Of a DNA stretch of 64,000 nucleotides, positions 37,690-48,748 are shown piece after piece. The position numbers were made by a program, and so were the translations under genes. Position 1 is the stretch's first letter; the number at the start of each line of letters is the position of its first letter. Source of the stretch: Neodontobutis hainanensis (Eukaryota > Chordata > Actinopteri > Gobiiformes > Odontobutidae); assembly GCA_024349245.1 (NCBI GenBank), contig JALDNG010000049.1:1663001-1727000 (forward strand), in the 5' to 3' direction. Below the pieces are notes generated by a model, which searched no databases, was not told the DNA's origin, and was given only the letters and a program-made list of their open reading frames with translations.

Positions 37690-37866
37690 AAAACTAGACA
37701 TGTGCTGGCGTGTTTATTTGGGCAGCTTTGTCATCCCAAACAAGTTCTCGGCCCCCGGACCGATACCAAGGATGAGGAAGCAGTAATATACTTCAACAGT
37801 GACTGCATTGTAAACAAGACAGAACCACAGTGCAGTGGCTATGAGGTCTTTCAGTATCTCAGTGCT
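37690..37866 (-). other. cant1: cant1 3' UTR
   Basis: A minus-strand AATAAA at 37718-37713 lies about 150 bases after the stop codon at 37869-37867. Confidence 0.5.
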
Positions 37867-39268
37867 TCAAATGAACTCCAGGCCTTCATATTTCACATCC
37901 CCGATCTTTGTCTCAGGCAGAAGGATGCGTCCATCAAGAGTAAAAGCCATAATGTAGGTAGCAATCTTTCCAGCGTCTTCCTCGGATTTCAGTGCCAGGA
38001 TGATCTGGTCGTCTGTGTTGGGGACAAACTTGAAGGAAGAGAACCCGTGAGTGGGGTTGAGTTCACCCACCGGGCTTACGGTGATGTCTTTAAAGTCCGG
38101 TGAGCAGCTGAGCACCAGGTTAGCGCCCCGGCGCTCATCTGCCGTTTCCTCGTAGCGCTCCTTGCTGGCACGACGAGGGAGGAAAAACCAGCGCTGAAGG
38201 GTGTCACTCCATGCTGCCGATTCGTGTATAAAATAACCTGTGGGAAATGAGGATAGAGACATATAACTACTGTAACTCTTTAGTTTGCTTTGCTCTGTTA
38301 AATGCAGACTGCAGTCTCCATTATAACCTATATTTTACCTGGAGGCTCTATCCCTGCAGCAGACTTGAGGGCTTTGTACCGTGGAACCCAGTTCTCATGT
38401 TGTACGTCTCCTCTGAAGCCCACCACTTTCACCCACTCAGGGTTGTTGTTGACAAATTCTCCTTCAGTAGTAGTCCACTCCTTTCCCAGACCACCGACGT
38501 AGAGGTGCTCATCTTTTACTGCAAGCCACTCAGCTTTAAACCCTATGAGAAGAAAACTCTAAGTAAACATTACGTGACCACAACTTAATCACTAATATTA
38601 TTGAAATTATTATTATACCGCTACGTACCTTTGGCAACACTTCCATCCCCGTCAGGCAGGATCACCCAGGGCACAGCCTTTTCTCCATCAATGTGATAGA
38701 CCACTCCTGTGCGGTCATCAACGCTGTACAGCTTCCCGTTGAATGCTACCAGCTCAGACAACTCCATTCCCCTTCCCTTCTCAGCCAGATGGGTCTCCAG
38801 GAGCACCTGGTCTGCATCCCAGTCCACAGCCACTTTGTCCCCGCTCTGCGAAACCAGCAAGTGTCCTCGTCGCATGTAGCTGAACCATGTCAGTTTCTTT
38901 TCGCTAAGTGAGTTTGTGTCCAGGTCAGCAATCACCGCAATACGGTAGCGAGTGCCCCGGGGTGTGCGGTCCGGCGGCGTGAGCGGGTAGGTGTCGTTGT
39001 AATAGAACTCTGCTTGACTGGGCTCACTGCGACCGGATTTCCAGCTGGTTGAGGGTCTGTGGTGGAAGCTTGAGTTCAGGTGTATGAGAAGCACCAGAAC
39101 CAACGCAAAGAAGAAGAGCACAGCAACGATGGGCTTCCATTTAAGGCGGAAACGAGGATCAGTGGTTTTGGCCATGGAAGCTAACATGGGGAGGCCACCT
39201 ACCGAGATGCGCAAAGGGTTCATAGGATCATTCTCCTCCAGTTGTGTGAGGCCTGGGGCAGCAGGCAT
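37867..39268 (-). CDS. cant1: Calcium-activated nucleotidase 1 (soluble apyrase family)
   Basis: Core coding exons on the minus strand: 39268-38629, 38542-38339 and 38237-37867. Total 1,215 nt, 404 aa (human 401). A type II membrane anchor lies at about 46-64 (IVAVLFFFALVLVLLIHL) after a cytosolic tail containing LRISVGGLP, shared with human. The lumenal apyrase domain carries YNDTYPLTPP, RYRIAVIADLD, WFSYMRRG, LAEKGRGMELSEL, YSVDDRTGVVY, GGLGKEWTTT, WVKVVGF, HESAAWSDTLQRWFFLPRRAS and the end ETKIGDVKYEGLEFI. It hydrolyses UDP and GDP in a calcium-dependent way in ER/Golgi and supports proteoglycan synthesis; human loss causes Desbuquois dysplasia (established). An upstream exon at 40601-40547 contains an in-frame ATG that would add 20 residues, so the true start is uncertain. 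Confidence 0.94.
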
Positions 39269-39291
39269 GGGTGACGAAGGCCTATGCTGAC

Positions 39292-40546
39292 CTATAAAAT
39301 AAACAATAAGTTATATATATTATATTTGTCCACAGATGAGTAATTATTCATCAACGCCAGATAACAAGACTTTAAGGTTACAGAACTGCATGTAGGGTAG
39401 CTGTAAGCAAACTGTAAGTATGAGCATTAGCATTTTGAATAATCATATTTGTGAACACAAGGTTTTACAATGTCAGCTCACAGGACATAACAAAAGTTGT
39501 TATACCTGTTGAACTTGTGAGGTGAGCAAATAAAACAAACACAAATAAAAGACACCAGCCACATTTCCAATTCAGATCAAGTTCCTCAGTGGAGTCATGC
39601 TAATATATCACAGTTTTCAAAACTACTCACATACTCGCCATTAGTAGGTATTCTCTGAAATCCAATCCAAGTGTGTCCTACTAGCATCTGGATGATTTGA
39701 TATTAAATGAAAATAAAAAAAGAGTAACGCGTCACAGCACATATCTTGTATAAATTAAACTGCACTCATGAAGCAGAGGGGAGTTTGACATTTAGTCAGT
39801 TGATCCTTTCATTGTCTACGTGGCCAATGGGAGGGGCCCATTCAATTGTGATAAAGAAAGCAACTATGAACAGGTAAATCAGGAAATACTCCACCAACCA
39901 GGAGTCAAAGCTTTCTACATGTCACACTGGACTGACAAAGGTTTAGAAAAATCCTTGTTGATTACATTCACACGTCTGATTCTGGAAGTGGAAATAGGAA
40001 TGTTCAAATATTTTTGAACAAAAACTGTATGAATCCATGAATTAAGATAACTTATGATGGAAGATAAGCACCAAATAATGACCCACAAAACTGAAAAAAA
40101 CAAAACATCAATCCTTAATAAATACTATACATAATAGTAGGCAAGCTATAATTAAATGTGTTTCTTGTCTACATCTAAGCTGCTTGTCAAAGGAATGTTA
40201 CTGTTGAGATAAGCCATCAATGTGAAACGCCAAAACAGTGCACTGCAAGCTGTTTAACCCCTGCACTCACTGATGTTTCAATGACGCTTACAAAGTAGCT
40301 CTATGCAATCTTTTCCAAGCTAAATTCCAAAGACTTGCTGCATTTTTGTGGAAGCAGGGCAGAAGCTGAAAGGCTCTTTCATAAGAAGGTCCTGTGCCAA
40401 ACAGCAGAGCATTCTACCTGGGCCTTGCACACTGCTATATCCTCCATTGGGTCACACATATTAACTTGACAAATACTGTTTTATGTTATATTTAAACAGC
40501 ACCAACCAATTCGAACACACAACCCAACCCAGATGAACCATCTTAC
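39292..40546 (-). other. cant1: cant1 intron between upstream exon and main coding exon
   Basis: AT-rich intronic sequence of 1.25 kb. No other coding exon or recognisable transposon was seen. Confidence 0.45.
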
Positions 40547-40601
40547 CCCTTCGTCTCCTGCCTGGGCGCGAAGTCTGCGTCATTAAATCTAGCTCAATGT
40601 T
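40547..40601 (-). other. cant1: Upstream exon of cant1, possibly coding
   Basis: Read on the minus strand: polypyrimidine tract and acceptor TTTTTCTCCAAG|AAC, 55 bases, donor GG|GTAAGA. An ATG at 40583-40581 opens MTQTSRPGRRRR plus one base. Joining to the acceptor at 39291 (TTATAG|GTCAGC) continues in frame through QHRPSSP into the conventional MPAAPG start. The exon is well supported by its signals; translation from it is not proven. Confidence 0.5.
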
Positions 40602-41488
40602 CTTGGAGAAAAAGAAAGTGCTCCAAACCCTTTTTGTCTGAACTAAGAGCTACAATAGCGTGAACTTTAGCTAGAGTTAAAAGATTGTGGTCAGGTCCAA
40701 AGGGACAAACCTTGGACGCACGGTTTGTTCATTACTCAGTTATCAATCATAGAGTGCAGTTTTGGAAAACATTACCTTTTACCTGCATTGGGTGAAAAAA
40801 AGTCTGTGCATTATCTAAGGTTTCTTCTTATTATGATGACATTTTATAGTTAGTATGTAGAGGCCAAAGGTTAGCAGTAAAATAATGTACTACAGTCAAC
40901 TTTGAAAGAAGCAAGACATATCCTTGTGTGAACATATCTCCCAAATCCTGTTTTATAAACATTTACTACAAAAACAGTTAATAAAACAAAAAAATAGGCG
41001 CCCAACGTAAAGGCAACATCTGGCAATTTCCCAATTTTAAATTAAGTCATTCAGAAAATGATGTCTTTAATTGTGTGCTGTGGTGCATTTGGAAATGTGG
41101 GAGTCCCAGTACAACATTGTAAAAAAACATTTAAACTGAATTTAGGACAAAAAAAACATTAGAAAACCTGCCTAAACTATCTACAGCTGTGGTCCCGGTG
41201 TTCTGCAGCTCAGAGGCTACAAGGAGGGATGCATTTCTTAGGGTTTCACAGTCTCCTGAAACATTTCACATGTAAGTGTCTTTCGCTTTACCTCGTACTC
41301 ACCACATATATTCTATGTCCAGCTCTCAGTCCAGCTACACTTGGAGTTTACATGTCATCTAGTCGCAAATCTTTTGAGTTCTTTTCTTGGTTTATCCGTT
41401 CATCACCAAGTCGCTCATTACTTCCTGTATGCGCTGATGACGACACTACGTGCTTAGCGTACGTACAGCAGATGGAGGGAGGGTTTAC

Positions 41489-41570
41489 CTAGCGCTGCTT
41501 TTAATTTTCCTCGGAAACAAGACTACTCTACACTGCGGATGTCTGTGAGGTCAGGTGACTTCAGACGTTT
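41489..41570 (-). promoter_or_regulatory. cant1: Probable cant1 noncoding first exon and promoter
   Basis: A minus-strand donor (CGCTAG|GTAAAC) ends at 41489 in a CpG-containing neighbourhood (41,400-41,590) that contrasts with the AT-rich flanks. This makes it the best candidate for the transcription start of cant1. The 5' edge is a guess. Confidence 0.35.
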
Positions 41571-42089
41571 GGAAAGTACGCCCGAGGAAAGTCCCATGTT
41601 CATGTGACTGGGTAGTATAGAATTATTATTTTTAATGCACGAGATTTGAATGTGTTTTTAATAATACAAAAATAACTAATCAAAACATCTTCAGTGCTTG
41701 AAGCAATTGACATTAGTTGTGGGAAAGCAACTATAAAATATTAAAAAAAGACACATTAAGTTTTAGCCTTATAACCAAATAAACTTGGAAACTGCTTCGC
41801 CAGCATTTTCTTATAAACTGCTTATAATATAGCAAACCAAACAAAATCCTGACATGTACCTCCTTTTTGGGAGTACACTAAAAACAACAGGTTTAACTGT
41901 AGATTGAAGATTCAACCTCTGAGATCTGAAAGGCCTCACAGTAACACAATTAACACACTACATTCTTTGGCCTTCACTGTGTAAATATATACTCAAGATA
42001 CATAGCCCTTCTCTGTTCTATTCTTTGTCTCCTAATGGAGGATATTAAATTATAAATTGGCAGTGCAAAAGTTTTCAAATTATTATTTT

Positions 42090-42749
42090 TTTATTTGGCA
42101 AAACATAGAAAATACAGAAAACTGTACAAGGCACTTAAGTGAATTACAGTGAGGATTTGATTAAAATAGTATTTAACATAACAGAAAAGAGAGAAGGAAC
42201 TATGTTGAAAATTAAAGATTGATTGTCATATACCATGACCCAAAACATATTTGTACAATAAATATTTAAATTCAAGATGGAAAAATTGTGGTACAAGCTT
42301 TCCAAGCAGATGGAAAATTCAAAATGAAACATTTAAATTAACAATTTTACATTCAATTAAATTAATTAATCATGTCCTTTCAGTGCGCAAAAGCAATTTT
42401 TCAGTGGTTAAAAAAAAAAAACTAAAGAAACAGTAGTAACTAAGGGGCCATTTTCACAATCCAGAATATTTGGTATACTTTACTAAAATAAAGTTGATGA
42501 TCAAAAGACATGCTACAATAAAAATCCCATTCAAACAAAACCCTGCTGTTATTTCCTTAAAACAAATGCACTTTTGCAGTGCACTAAAAATAAAACTTTA
42601 GTTGAACACCTGCGGCCAAACATCCTCAACCTAATATTGAAAAATAATACAACCAAAGAACTGCAGAGTGTAAACAATGCGAGTAGCAAATAACTCATTC
42701 GTGGCACACCTATTTATTCTGAAGGATTTATGCATCTGAATCTCAGTCT
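42090..42749 (-). other. syngr2: syngr2 3' UTR
   Basis: AU-rich sequence after the stop codon at 42752-42750, with a minus-strand AATAAA at 42095-42090. A nearer AATAAA at 42718-42713 is only about 30 bases past the stop and seems too close. Confidence 0.35.
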
Positions 42750-43998
42750 TTAGTAAGAAGGTGGCTGGTACCCTCCTGGTCCAGTCTGCCCCTGATCCTG
42801 TGAAAAAGGGGACTGCTGGTATCCCGCTGGTACACTAGTGCTGGCATACGGACCAGTTGGGTAAGGAGTGGTGTTGTCAGTGGCTGGATCTCTGTAATTC
42901 TGTTCAAAGTCACTCATGCCTTGTTTATACCTTCCATACCCAAAATAAGACAACAGAGCCTGTGGAGAAATTGTACAATTGGAAGTAGTGACATGTTATT
43001 ATAAATAATAAATAATAATATAACACAATGCCTTACCCATGAGATAATTGAGAAGAAAGAGAACGCAATCACAGCCCGAGCAGCATCTGCAGGAACCACT
43101 GCTGTGGTTTTGGCCCATTGGTTGGCCAGAAAACAGAAGCAGATGAACCACAGGACCGTCCAAGCAGCTTGAGGACATTTGAAGAAGGAAAATGAAGACA
43201 AAGCGCATAAGCACAAGACAGCATTGCACTATAAAACAATACTTTCACTTTGTAATCAACTTCTTACCTGAAAACCCCAGATCCCCAATGACAATGTACT
43301 TTCTGTCTTTGGCATTGCTTATTTGTGGGAAGTAGGCATCCAGTAACAAAAAAATGACACAAGCCAAGAATGCCAGGATCCCAATTCCCACTGCGTAACT
43401 GCATGCACCTTCATTGCTATTGTACATGCAATGGGTGTCACTTTGAGTTTTCTCATTGACGTAGCCCTCTGCAGTAATTGTAGCAAAAACTACAATAGAA
43501 AATATCTGAATGAAAAGAAAAGGTCATAGTTAACTAAACAGAATAGTAAAAGGATGCCCAGCATGTAAACACACTGTCAAGGTTCTTTAAAAAATAAAAT
43601 ACAGTTTAGTGAGGGGTTCGTTAACAGCACATCGTTAACAACTATAAGCTAACAAAAAGTTGTGCTAATTTACAGCTGAAGAAATTCATGCTAATTTGTT
43701 ATTTTCAACGTTTATCTTATTTATAATTTATTGATTCAGTTTCGTTTTGGAAGCTAGCTCCTAATGGTAATGAACTGTGCTACAAATAGATCAGTATCGA
43801 CATTAAAGTCTGCCATCTGTTACAAAACCAGAGATGCTACTTGCTAGAACTGGGTCTAATGCTACCATATTTCCGTGAATGATTTCCGTAGTCACTCACC
43901 CAACTTAAGAGCCGCAAAATGGTTTGTGGCTGTTTGACAAAACTCGCCAAGTCAAATGCCCCACCGGCAAACGAGGCCCCATACGCGGTGTTTTGCAT
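42750..43998 (-). CDS. syngr2: Synaptogyrin-2 (MARVEL tetraspan vesicle protein)
   Basis: Four minus-strand coding exons: 43998-43900, 43505-43268, 43167-43037 and 42959-42750. Total 678 nt, 225 aa (human SYNGR2 224). The start MQNTAYGASFAGGAFDLASFVKQPQ matches the synaptogyrin N-terminus. Four hydrophobic segments form a MARVEL domain (about 24-50, 72-95, 105-127 and 142-165), with the luminal stretch EGYVNEKTQSDTHCMYN, the conserved DAYFPQISNAKDRKY between segments 2 and 3, and NQWAKT after segment 3. The cytosolic tail is rich in Tyr, Pro and Gly and ends YQPPSY, as in SYNGR2. This is the broadly expressed synaptogyrin of small transport vesicles. SYNGR2 is preferred over SYNGR1 or 3 by tail and by 17q25 synteny. 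Confidence 0.9.
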
Positions 43999-44110
43999 TT
44001 TTAAAGTATGACTGAAGTGTTGAAATAAAATAAAAAACGACAAGAGAAGTCTTCCTGTCAAAGTTGGACCAGTTTTCCAATCACTAAGTCGCGCTTCCTC
44101 AAAACTTTTT
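43999..44110 (-). promoter_or_regulatory. syngr2: syngr2 5' UTR and promoter
   Basis: The ATG lies in the first recognised exon, with a CCAAT word near 44,076 and CpGs at 44,085-44,150. No TATA box is obvious. Confidence 0.35.
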
Positions 44111-44999
44111 AGAGACCTCCCCTAGCGTGAGGCGTTCAAGGACCGTACCTCGCACTAGTGTCTCCCCAAACTCATCCAAACGCTTTCGTAAATCAAATTT
44201 ACCCTTTAGTAATTTTGTTCTTTTCTAGTTTGATTGGTGTGTGTTTATGCAACACTACCAAACTGATGTGTATGCCAGTTACGTTTCGTAAGTTTTAAGC
44301 TATTTTTGAACAGCGTTAATGACACTTTCACATTTATATGCAATCACAATTTACACATTTTACCACTAGACGGCAGTAGCTTCTTTCGTTAAAACCAAGC
44401 TACGTGTGCAACATTTAGAGAAAGCTATGGAATTTATTAATAATAGCCTAACTTAGAGTTACAAAAATTACCACACACATAAAATATATTTCTGTTCTTT
44501 TTACTACAACAGTTAGTTCCTAGTGTTTTGGACATGCTTACAGAGCTATCAAATAAGGGCACATGTTTTCTCTAAAATAGTTTCACTTTGTAAGTTTCAC
44601 TTAGGTAGACAGGCAGGGTACCGCCCCCAGAGGCGAAGAAGTCGTGCTGTTCATCCAAGGACAGTGAAAAAAGAAAAAGAAGCATACATCTCCAGAGAAA
44701 CAGCTTTCGAGAGAGAGCAGAGAAGAGAGGGACTGGGAATGTAGCATAGAGGGATATCAAACTTTGAGTTGATGGCAGGAGAAGCACGCTGGTAAATGTT
44801 CTGTTGCTAGCCCATGGCCATGTAAACTTTACATGTGATCTGTTTTTAAACTACATTGATCTCAAGCTACTGAATCACAGTGGTCCTTCAATCATGTCTT
44901 CCAATCTGAACATAGGGAGTGAAGTGGACATCCAGAATTCCTTCACAAATCTTGTTCTTGTTAAAATTTCAAACCTAAAAGTGGGCTAGATTTTCATAA

Positions 45000-45716
45000 T
45001 ATGCTTTTTGTGTTATTGAATGTTGATGTTCCCTCCACCATACTTTACAGTTGGGATAATATTTTTATGATGATATGCGTGCACCTTCTACGCCAGATGA
45101 ACGCTGTGTGTTTAATCTTATTTTTATCAGTCCACAAAACATTTTGCCAACACCGCTGTGGAGTATTACTGTGGTCTTTTGCAAACTTCAGGAGTGCAGC
45201 AATGTTCTTTTTAGTAAGCAGTGGCTTTCTTCGTGGTTTCCTGCCGTGGATACCCTGCTTGTTTAGTGTTTTATGTATTGTAGACTAATGAACAGAGATG
45301 TTACCAAGTTCCAATGATGCCTTCAAGTCTTTGGCTGTTGAGTCTTCGTCGTGCTCTTGGTGTCATTTTGACTGGGCGCACATCCCTCTCCTAAGGCGTC
45401 TCCATTTGTAGATTGTTAGCCTAACTGTAGACTGGTAAAGTCTTTGAAATAACTTTGTCACCTTTTGTCAGCTAGCTCCAATTAACTTTTTTGTGGTTAT
45501 TGACTCAGGAGTTCGCATTCATTTTTCACAAACACTATGAGGTTTTTGGATTTATCTCAATAAAAACATGAAAGATCAGATTTTTTTTTGTAATTATCTT
45601 TAGACACATTATGTTTGTCAGTATCCTTGATTTAGATGATCAGATCACATTTTAAGACAAAGTTATTTAGAAAACCATAAAATTCCAAAAGGTTTGCATA
45701 CTTTTTCTTGCCACTG
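45000..45716 (-). mobile_element. Tc1/mariner transposon, second copy, truncated
   Basis: The right end is a terminal repeat nearly identical to that of the 31,867 element (AAAAAGTATGCAAACC read inward on the minus strand, ending CACTG at 45716). The interior covers the transposase N-terminal and central coding region in reverse, including the CATTTGTAGATTGTT stretch shared with the first copy and the CCACCATACTTTACAGTTGG word typical of Tc1 cores. The opposite terminal repeat is missing and frameshifts and stops abound. This copy keeps central sequence that the first copy lost. Confidence 0.75.
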
Positions 45717-47199
45717 TGTAACCTTAAACCTGAACAGAGTGAGAAAATAAAACCTAAATACAAAGAAAGTGGGATTGACTGCTCAGAAGGAAAGTCTGAG
45801 CTATCAAGTTACCTCTGGTAGCTACAAGTGGACGCACCTACCTGTAAGTTGCTTTTGTTGGGGACTTCTAAGCAAGTGTGAATGTGTAATACAAAAAACA
45901 ATGTGAAAATTCGGTGGTATCTCTTATAGTTGGTGGTTTGCTGAAAAATTTGATTTGGCAAATTGGTGGGCATTTTGTTAATCAATTTAGTTGGTGGGTC
46001 ATTACTATTTTTTTATGAAAAAGAAGACCCAGCCTGAACCCTGGTGTGGACCCTGATCTGTCTTTTTCTCTCTGCCTGACTCTTCAGTCTTCAAGCTCAA
46101 AAAAAACAAAAAAACAACAACAAATACAAGAAATAAGGAAAAGAAATAAACCAGCAGACGCAGCATGAAGACGTGTATGTTGCTCTGTCCCATGCACAAA
46201 ATGACTCTATGCCTCTCTTACGTCATTTTTGTGTCAGTTTAACCTCGGTGACATTACACCACGCTTCTGCAACAAAGAACTGCTGACACCACCTTTACAC
46301 GCACATGACATACCTCAAGCTAAAGAAAGAAAAAAAAATGTATCGATGAGACAATGCTACCGAGCCCGGGACGCCAACATTTTGTTCTATGGCTTACAAT
46401 ATTGTCACAGCTCACTGACACAACAAACACTTCAAAGGCAACATATCTTAAAACACATCTTTAAGTAGAGCACCATAAAATAATAAAAGGATACACACAA
46501 GTTGTGGGTGTGGTTCAGAACTGCTGATTTTTGGAATGAGAGATTTATGGAGTGCATACTATCTAAGCGTTAAACTATTGCAGATGACACACACAAGTTA
46601 AAGACAGGCTCGTTCATATAGACACTGGGAGACCTGATGCAACTGAATCTTATTATCAAGGTTTTCTTTCTGAATTATTCTGCACATTCTCTTCCAAAAT
46701 ACGCACATTTTTGGGCCTGATGACTGGCTTCATGGCTCAGGTACAACACCAGGCACAGGTAAACACCCAACAGATGATAAACTCCTGAACAGAAAAGGCG
46801 TTATACTGTAAAGTCTGCAGCTACTTATAACAACTGAGCTCATTAAATAAAAGTATATTAGGAGCAGGGATATGGCGACAGAACGGAATTGGAATCATTA
46901 ATCTAGATGCGTAAATGTAAGCTTAGAAAAGTAAATACAATTGGAATTGTAACCAAAGCCCAGAAAGCATAAACAAAGTAAATATTTCCATAAATGAAAA
47001 GGGCATTTTTAGTGATATGAACTACATTTACGCTCTCTATTTTTTGCTTTTACAATCCAAAGTTACAATTAAGAATAGACTTATTACTTATTCATAAGGC
47101 TTTGTTGTGGGCTCACTGCTGATTGGCTGAACCATGAGAGGAACAGGAAGTTAGGTCGGACGGTGGCAATTGGATGTTTGTTTGTTGTGAAAACAACTA

Positions 47200-47555
47200 C
47201 AGTGGCATTAAAAAGTATCTGAACCCTTTGGAATGTCTCACATTTCTGCATAAAATCTGGAAATGTCTGGTTGAGGTTATTGCTGCCAAAGGAGGACAAC
47301 CAGATAATGTTATGGTCCAGTTACTTATTCCTTCCCCTTCTGTCATTGTTTGCATGTTATCCTCATAAAAAATATAAAAACCTATAAATGTTTGGGTGGT
47401 TTTAGTTAAAGCAGACACTGTTTTTTCATTTGTGTCATTTCGACAAAGCTCAGATCACATTTGATGGTGATTTTTATGCAAAAATGTGAGGAATTCCAAA
47501 GATTCAGATACTTCAGATAGGTTCAGATAGGTTCAGATATTTTTTTATGCCACTG
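47200..47555. mobile_element. Tc1-related MITE
   Basis: A 356-bp element with CAGTGGCATTAAAAAGTATC at its left edge and an inverted counterpart at its right edge, flanked by TA on both sides (47198-47199, 47556-47557). Terminal similarity extends inward through the CTCACATTTNTGCATAAAA words on both arms. It has no transposase frame. The right arm carries a tandem duplication of GTTCAGATAG (about 47,511-47,540). Confidence 0.8.
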
Positions 47556-48192
47556 TATATGAATATTCACTTACTTCCAATAAGCAGTTGTCATCCATTT
47601 AGTTTGTAATGTAGCAAAGAAGTATTTTTTATTTACCCCCTTAATCCCGGATATTCACAAAATAACTTCCTGAGCACAAACCCCAGCAACACAGGCTCAT
47701 AAATTATTGTAACTTCTGGATTGTATGAGCAGAGGACAGGGCACGTAAATGTATTTAAAATACTTTATTTACAAAAATACTTATTAATCTGCTTATTCAA
47801 TTAAATAATTTAGAAAAGAATTATATAGATAACGTTACATTTTTTGGGGAAACTGTACTTAGAGGTCTGCTACAGGGGAACTTGTTGAAACTTTTGGCTC
47901 AAAAGGTCTGACATTCAGAGAAAACAAATCCCAATTGGAAAGGCTGTGACTTTGGGGGTTGTAATCACAGAAAGTGTTTTTCTGACCCCTGAATACGCTG
48001 TCGCTATCCAAAACCAGTTAATAGAAACTGTGTTTTTTAAAATGTCATTCTTTACAACAGTGGACAAAAACAAAAGGCCTGACTGAACTGACCCAGATAC
48101 TGACAGCTTCTGTTGAAATAACCACACGCCATGGACTAAACTACGACTTGGTCCTGACAAGACTTTAATAGGACAAGGCAGGATTTGTCAGT

Positions 48193-48319
48193 CACCCCTC
48201 TCTCAAACTATCTGGCCTTTCTGGCCAAAATCGGACATTGCTGTCCTCAAAGGCATGCCCTTTCTGACAGCAATGTCCGAATCTTGGCCAGAGAGGCCAG
48301 ATGGTTTGAGAGAGGGGTG
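48193..48319. repeat. Long inverted repeat (about 53-bp arms, 20-bp loop)
   Basis: The left arm 48193-48245 and right arm 48266-48319 are near-perfect reverse complements (CACCCCTCTCTCAAACTATC against GATGGTTTGAGAGAGGGGTG, through GGACATTGCTGTC against GACAGCAATGTCC). The loop is CTCAAAGGCATGCCCTTTCT. The right arm belongs to a Penelope-like coding sequence. The left arm is the same sequence inverted. Confidence 0.95.
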
Positions 48320-48748
48320 AAGGAAACCATTTATGTGAAAATGAACAATGAACAAATTAACTTTTTGAACAGAGGAGGTGGCCTCAGATTCATGTTGCCT
48401 AGTATTTATAACAGTGTTCTGAAACCTAAACCAAAAGAGCTTCACCCTAGAACAACAAACACAGCACCTGAATAGAACAGTGACACTAACAACTCTCCTG
48501 AGCCTTAACGACTCTCACATCAGGAGTCACACTGTCCTTTCATGGTGAACGACTGTGAGACCAGAACAGTCTGGTCCATCAGGTTTGGTTCCAGGGGTTA
48601 CAGCTCTCTTACCAGTTGATCTCAGAATTGATAAAGTCTCTTGGAATTAGAGACAAAACATCTTCACCTTGAAATCTGTGTCCATGCTTTTATGTAAACC
48701 TTTTTTTTCAAGATGTCCTGGATGACTGAGAACCTGCACAGACCTTAG
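48246..48748 (+). mobile_element. Penelope-like element, 5'-truncated, GIY-YIG endonuclease end
   Basis: The plus-strand frame at 48,255-48,475 reads HALSDSNVRILAREARWFERG, VKETIYVK and LNRGGGLRF. These are the C-terminal end of the GIY-YIG endonuclease domain of fish Penelope-like retroelements (usually followed by a short tail and stop). Downstream lie the characteristic GAAACATCTTCACCTTG-like word and the end CCTGGATGACTGAGAACCTGCACAGACC. The reverse transcriptase and most of the endonuclease are absent. It is 5'-truncated and joined to an inverted duplicate. Confidence 0.8.

Noticed and set aside
48185..48475. 96-codon plus-strand frame as a host gene
   Set aside because: It contains the Penelope-like endonuclease end (RWFERGVKE, LNRGGGLR) and begins inside the inverted repeat.
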